This document shows, in pieces, positions 62,161 to 64,000 of a DNA stretch of 64,000 nucleotides (position 1 is the stretch's first letter; each line of letters starts with the position of its first letter). Position numbers and translations under genes: made by a program. Origin of the DNA: JBBIJO01 sp037445895. GTDB taxonomy: Bacteria; Bacteroidota; Ignavibacteria; Kapaibacteriales; UBA2268. Below the pieces are notes generated by a model. That model was not told the DNA's origin. It saw only the letters and a program-made list of their open reading frames with translations, and made no database searches. The stretch is taken from NCBI GenBank assembly GCA_037445895.1, contig JBBIJO010000001.1:62001-126000 (forward strand), read 5' to 3'.

Positions 62161-63565
62161 GAAAAAATATTTATTATGTAAAATATTATATCTTTTTATA
62201 TTTCAATTTATTTTGCTGAATAATTTATTTTGTAAAAATATAGAATTAACCATTAATGATGCAATATTATTAGCTATTTCAAATAATAAAGAATTAAAAA
62301 TTCAGCAATATAATATCGAAAAGGCAGAATCTTTGGTTAGAGAAGCCCGAGGTAATGCTTTCCCTTCGTTCGATTTTAGCGGCTCTTTTTATCATTATAT
62401 CCAAAAACCGATTTTCTTTTTCCCCGATTTCCAAGCAATGCTAACTAATGCAACATACGACATATTGTTTAAGGAGAACCTGCTCCCCGAGGATAAATCT
62501 AAATTTTTACCAATGGGTTTAATTCGGCAATCTTTTGTATTAGACAATCAATTTGAGACAAAATTACAAGTTACCCAAGTGCTATTTAACTCGGCAGTAT
62601 TTCGTGGCATCACCGCCTCGAAAATATACCTCGAAATTTCAAAATCTAGTTACCAATCTACCCTATCGAATCTTATTGCGACCACAAAAAAAATTTTTTA
62701 TGGAATTGTCCTTGCAAAAAATATGTTTCAAATCTACGAAGAAAGTTTACAGAACGCCAAAGAAAATTTAGAGCTAATAAAGTCGCTACATTCGCAAGGA
62801 TTAGTCTCTGATTTCGATTTGATGCAAGCAGAAGTACAAGTCGAGAATTTGATTCCAGTTGTCCAAAATATGAAAAACCAATACGAAAATTCAATCAATT
62901 CTCTGAAAGTGATTTTAGACATTCCTATTAACGACTCAATACGTGTTATTGGAAACTTAGAGTATACCGATTACAACCTTTCAACACCGGATGAGTTAAT
63001 CCAACAAGGAATAAAAAACAATTGTAATATACAAACCCTTGAATATCAAAGCAAAGTAAATAAGGAAATGGTTGCTTTATATCGTTCCGAAAATTATCCT
63101 TCGGTTGTTGCTTTTGGAAATTACTCATTTGCAGGACAATCGGACAATTTAAAATTCAATACATATTCTCAGTCGATTGTAGGATTACAATTGAATTTAA
63201 ACCTTTTCAATGGCTTTCAAACAAGCAACCGTATTCAACAAGCAACGATAGAATATCAACAGACGGAAGAACAGCTCCACCAACTTAAAGCATTTGTAGC
63301 TAAAACAATACAAGAAAAAATTAATGAATTTAATAAAGCAAAATCTCAGATTCAAACCCAACAGCGAAATATAGAGCTTGCACAAAAAGCCTACGAAATT
63401 GCCCAAAAAAGATACAAAGAAGGAACATCGATTCAACTCGAGGTAAAAAATGCCGAACTCGAGTTACGCCAAGCAAAGATTAACCTACAGCAATCAATAT
63501 ACGAATATTTAAATGCAAAAATTGATATTGATAACATTTTAGGAAACATTAATTATGAAGAATAA
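62150..63565 (+). CDS. TolC family outer-membrane efflux protein
   Basis: Trimeric channel component of a tripartite efflux pump, 471 residues: signal peptide (about 1-29), then the two OEP repeats with long amphipathic helices (ELTINDAILLAISNNKEL; later AKSQIQTQQRNIELAQKAYE). The two repeats give the beta-barrel and periplasmic tunnel. The first 120 bases are only about 14% GC by hand count. It overlaps tetR upstream and the adaptor gene downstream, each by 11 bases. Confidence 0.92.
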   Translation: MNIKKKYLLCKILYLFIFQFILLNNLFCKNIELTINDAILLAISNNKELKIQQYNIEKAESLVREARGNAFPSFDFSGSFYHYIQKPIFFFPDFQAMLTNATYDILFKENLLPEDKSKFLPMGLIRQSFVLDNQFETKLQVTQVLFNSAVFRGITASKIYLEISKSSYQSTLSNLIATTKKIFYGIVLAKNMFQIYEESLQNAKENLELIKSLHSQGLVSDFDLMQAEVQVENLIPVVQNMKNQYENSINSLKVILDIPINDSIRVIGNLEYTDYNLSTPDELIQQGIKNNCNIQTLEYQSKVNKEMVALYRSENYPSVVAFGNYSFAGQSDNLKFNTYSQSIVGLQLNLNLFNGFQTSNRIQQATIEYQQTEEQLHQLKAFVAKTIQEKINEFNKAKSQIQTQQRNIELAQKAYEIAQKRYKEGTSIQLEVKNAELELRQAKINLQQSIYEYLNAKIDIDNILGNINYEE

Positions 63566-64000
63566 TTTAAAAAGAAAAAATCGGTTGATTAATCTATCAC
63601 CATTCATTTTTATTCTTTTGTTTATTGTTTTTTTTGGTTGTTCAGCGAAAAATAAAGAAATTGAATCTAAAAAATTAGAGGACATTCAAAAAGAGACAGG
63701 TATCCCTATTAGAATAAAGATTGTTGAACCAGAAAGATTCGAAAAAAGCGTTTCTTTTTACTCTACTATAATGGGAATAAAAGAATCCACTAAAACAAGT
63801 CCAATTTCGGATAAAGTTGAAAAAATCTATTTTAAAGCAGGTCAGTATGTTAAGGAGAAACAAATTGTTGTAAAGTTTCCTACCGATAATCCGGCGTTGC
63901 AATTTGAACAAGCAAAAATTGCATTCGAGAATATGCAAAAAACTTATAACCGAATGAAAGAACTCCTCAAAACAGGCGAAACATCTCAACAAAATTATGA
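63555..64000 (+). CDS. Efflux pump periplasmic adaptor (MFP/HlyD type), N-terminal part, cut by window end
   Basis: An open frame of 148 codons from ATG 63555 to the window end. It starts MKNNLKRKNRLINL, has a lipobox IVFFGC (Cys29), then SVSFYSTIMGIKESTKTSPI and DKVEKIYFKAGQYVKEKQIV, the first lipoyl-half motif of RND adaptors, and the start of the alpha-hairpin (NPALQFEQAKIAFENMQKTY). It links the inner-membrane pump, probably encoded next, to TolC. Confidence 0.88.
   Translation, partial: MKNNLKRKNRLINLSPFIFILLFIVFFGCSAKNKEIESKKLEDIQKETGIPIRIKIVEPERFEKSVSFYSTIMGIKESTKTSPISDKVEKIYFKAGQYVKEKQIVVKFPTDNPALQFEQAKIAFENMQKTYNRMKELLKTGETSQQNY

Noticed and set aside
1..64000. CRISPR arrays, insertion sequences, integrases, rRNA, prophage or defence islands
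   Set aside because: No regularly spaced direct repeats, transposase-like frames or rRNA-like segments were seen; the AlbA_2 and WYL genes alone do not make a defence island.

Overview
The window looks like the chromosome of a Gram-negative, low-GC member of the Bacteroidota/Chlorobiota (FCB) branch, most likely near Ignavibacteria or Kapabacteria. This is inferred from four things seen in the sequence: a C-terminal type IX secretion (T9SS) sorting domain, a Bacteroidota-style promoter (TTTG-N20-TAATTTTG) in front of a tRNA gene, a Chlorobium-type 2[4Fe-4S] ferredoxin, and a nuo cluster without nuoEFG. LPS genes (lpxK, an OstA-like protein), many outer-membrane barrels and lipoproteins confirm a diderm envelope. 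A flhF-flhG-fliA set suggests flagella, which are unusual for core Bacteroidota but known in Ignavibacteria. Genus cannot be decided from the sequence alone.

Layout: 1-259 is the start of a minus-strand MFS transporter. 643-11223 is an 11-gene respiratory complex I operon (nuoABCDHIJKLMN). It runs into a macrodomain gene, an OstA-like LPS-assembly protein, a 1338-residue T9SS cargo protein and an outer-membrane barrel, ending at a strong terminator (18149-18180). 18206-25970 holds housekeeping genes (HIT, rsmA, MsbA-like ABC exporter, amidohydrolase, tadA, rsmI, tmk, SDR, DUF2203, tRNA-Ser). 25990-30900 holds DUF1801, the RNA-repair pair rtcB/archease behind a Tat-type aminotransferase-fold protein, a glycosyltransferase and ferredoxin. 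31086-35839 holds a protease-propeller-barrel protein, a WYL regulator and dtd. 35937-39310 holds an FmdB zinc ribbon, PcrA helicase and an AlbA_2 regulator, with an array of four DnaA-box-like repeats between the last two.

39329-43941 (minus) is a tight operon: split transketolase, a secreted MEMO-AMMECR1 fusion, then lpxK. 44120-47406 is flhF, flhG, a membrane coiled-coil protein and fliA. 47408-49449 (minus) is ybaB, recR and two lipoproteins. 49553-52905 holds pspA plus a YbjN-like gene, a DUF6580 membrane protein, and a lipoprotein/barrel pair. 52912-58070 (minus) is a glycosyltransferase, gyrA, pyrC and a small lysine-rich ORF. 58198-64000 has a TPR lipoprotein behind a sigma-54-like promoter, purL, and the start of a TetR-regulated TolC/RND efflux operon cut by the window end.

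No insertion sequences, CRISPR arrays, rRNA genes or prophage genes were seen. Genes are densely packed, often overlapping by 1-32 bases. Most of the content is core chromosome; the less ordinary items are the MEMO-AMMECR1/lpxK operon, the DnaA-box-like array, the protease-propeller-barrel protein and the flagellar regulatory module.
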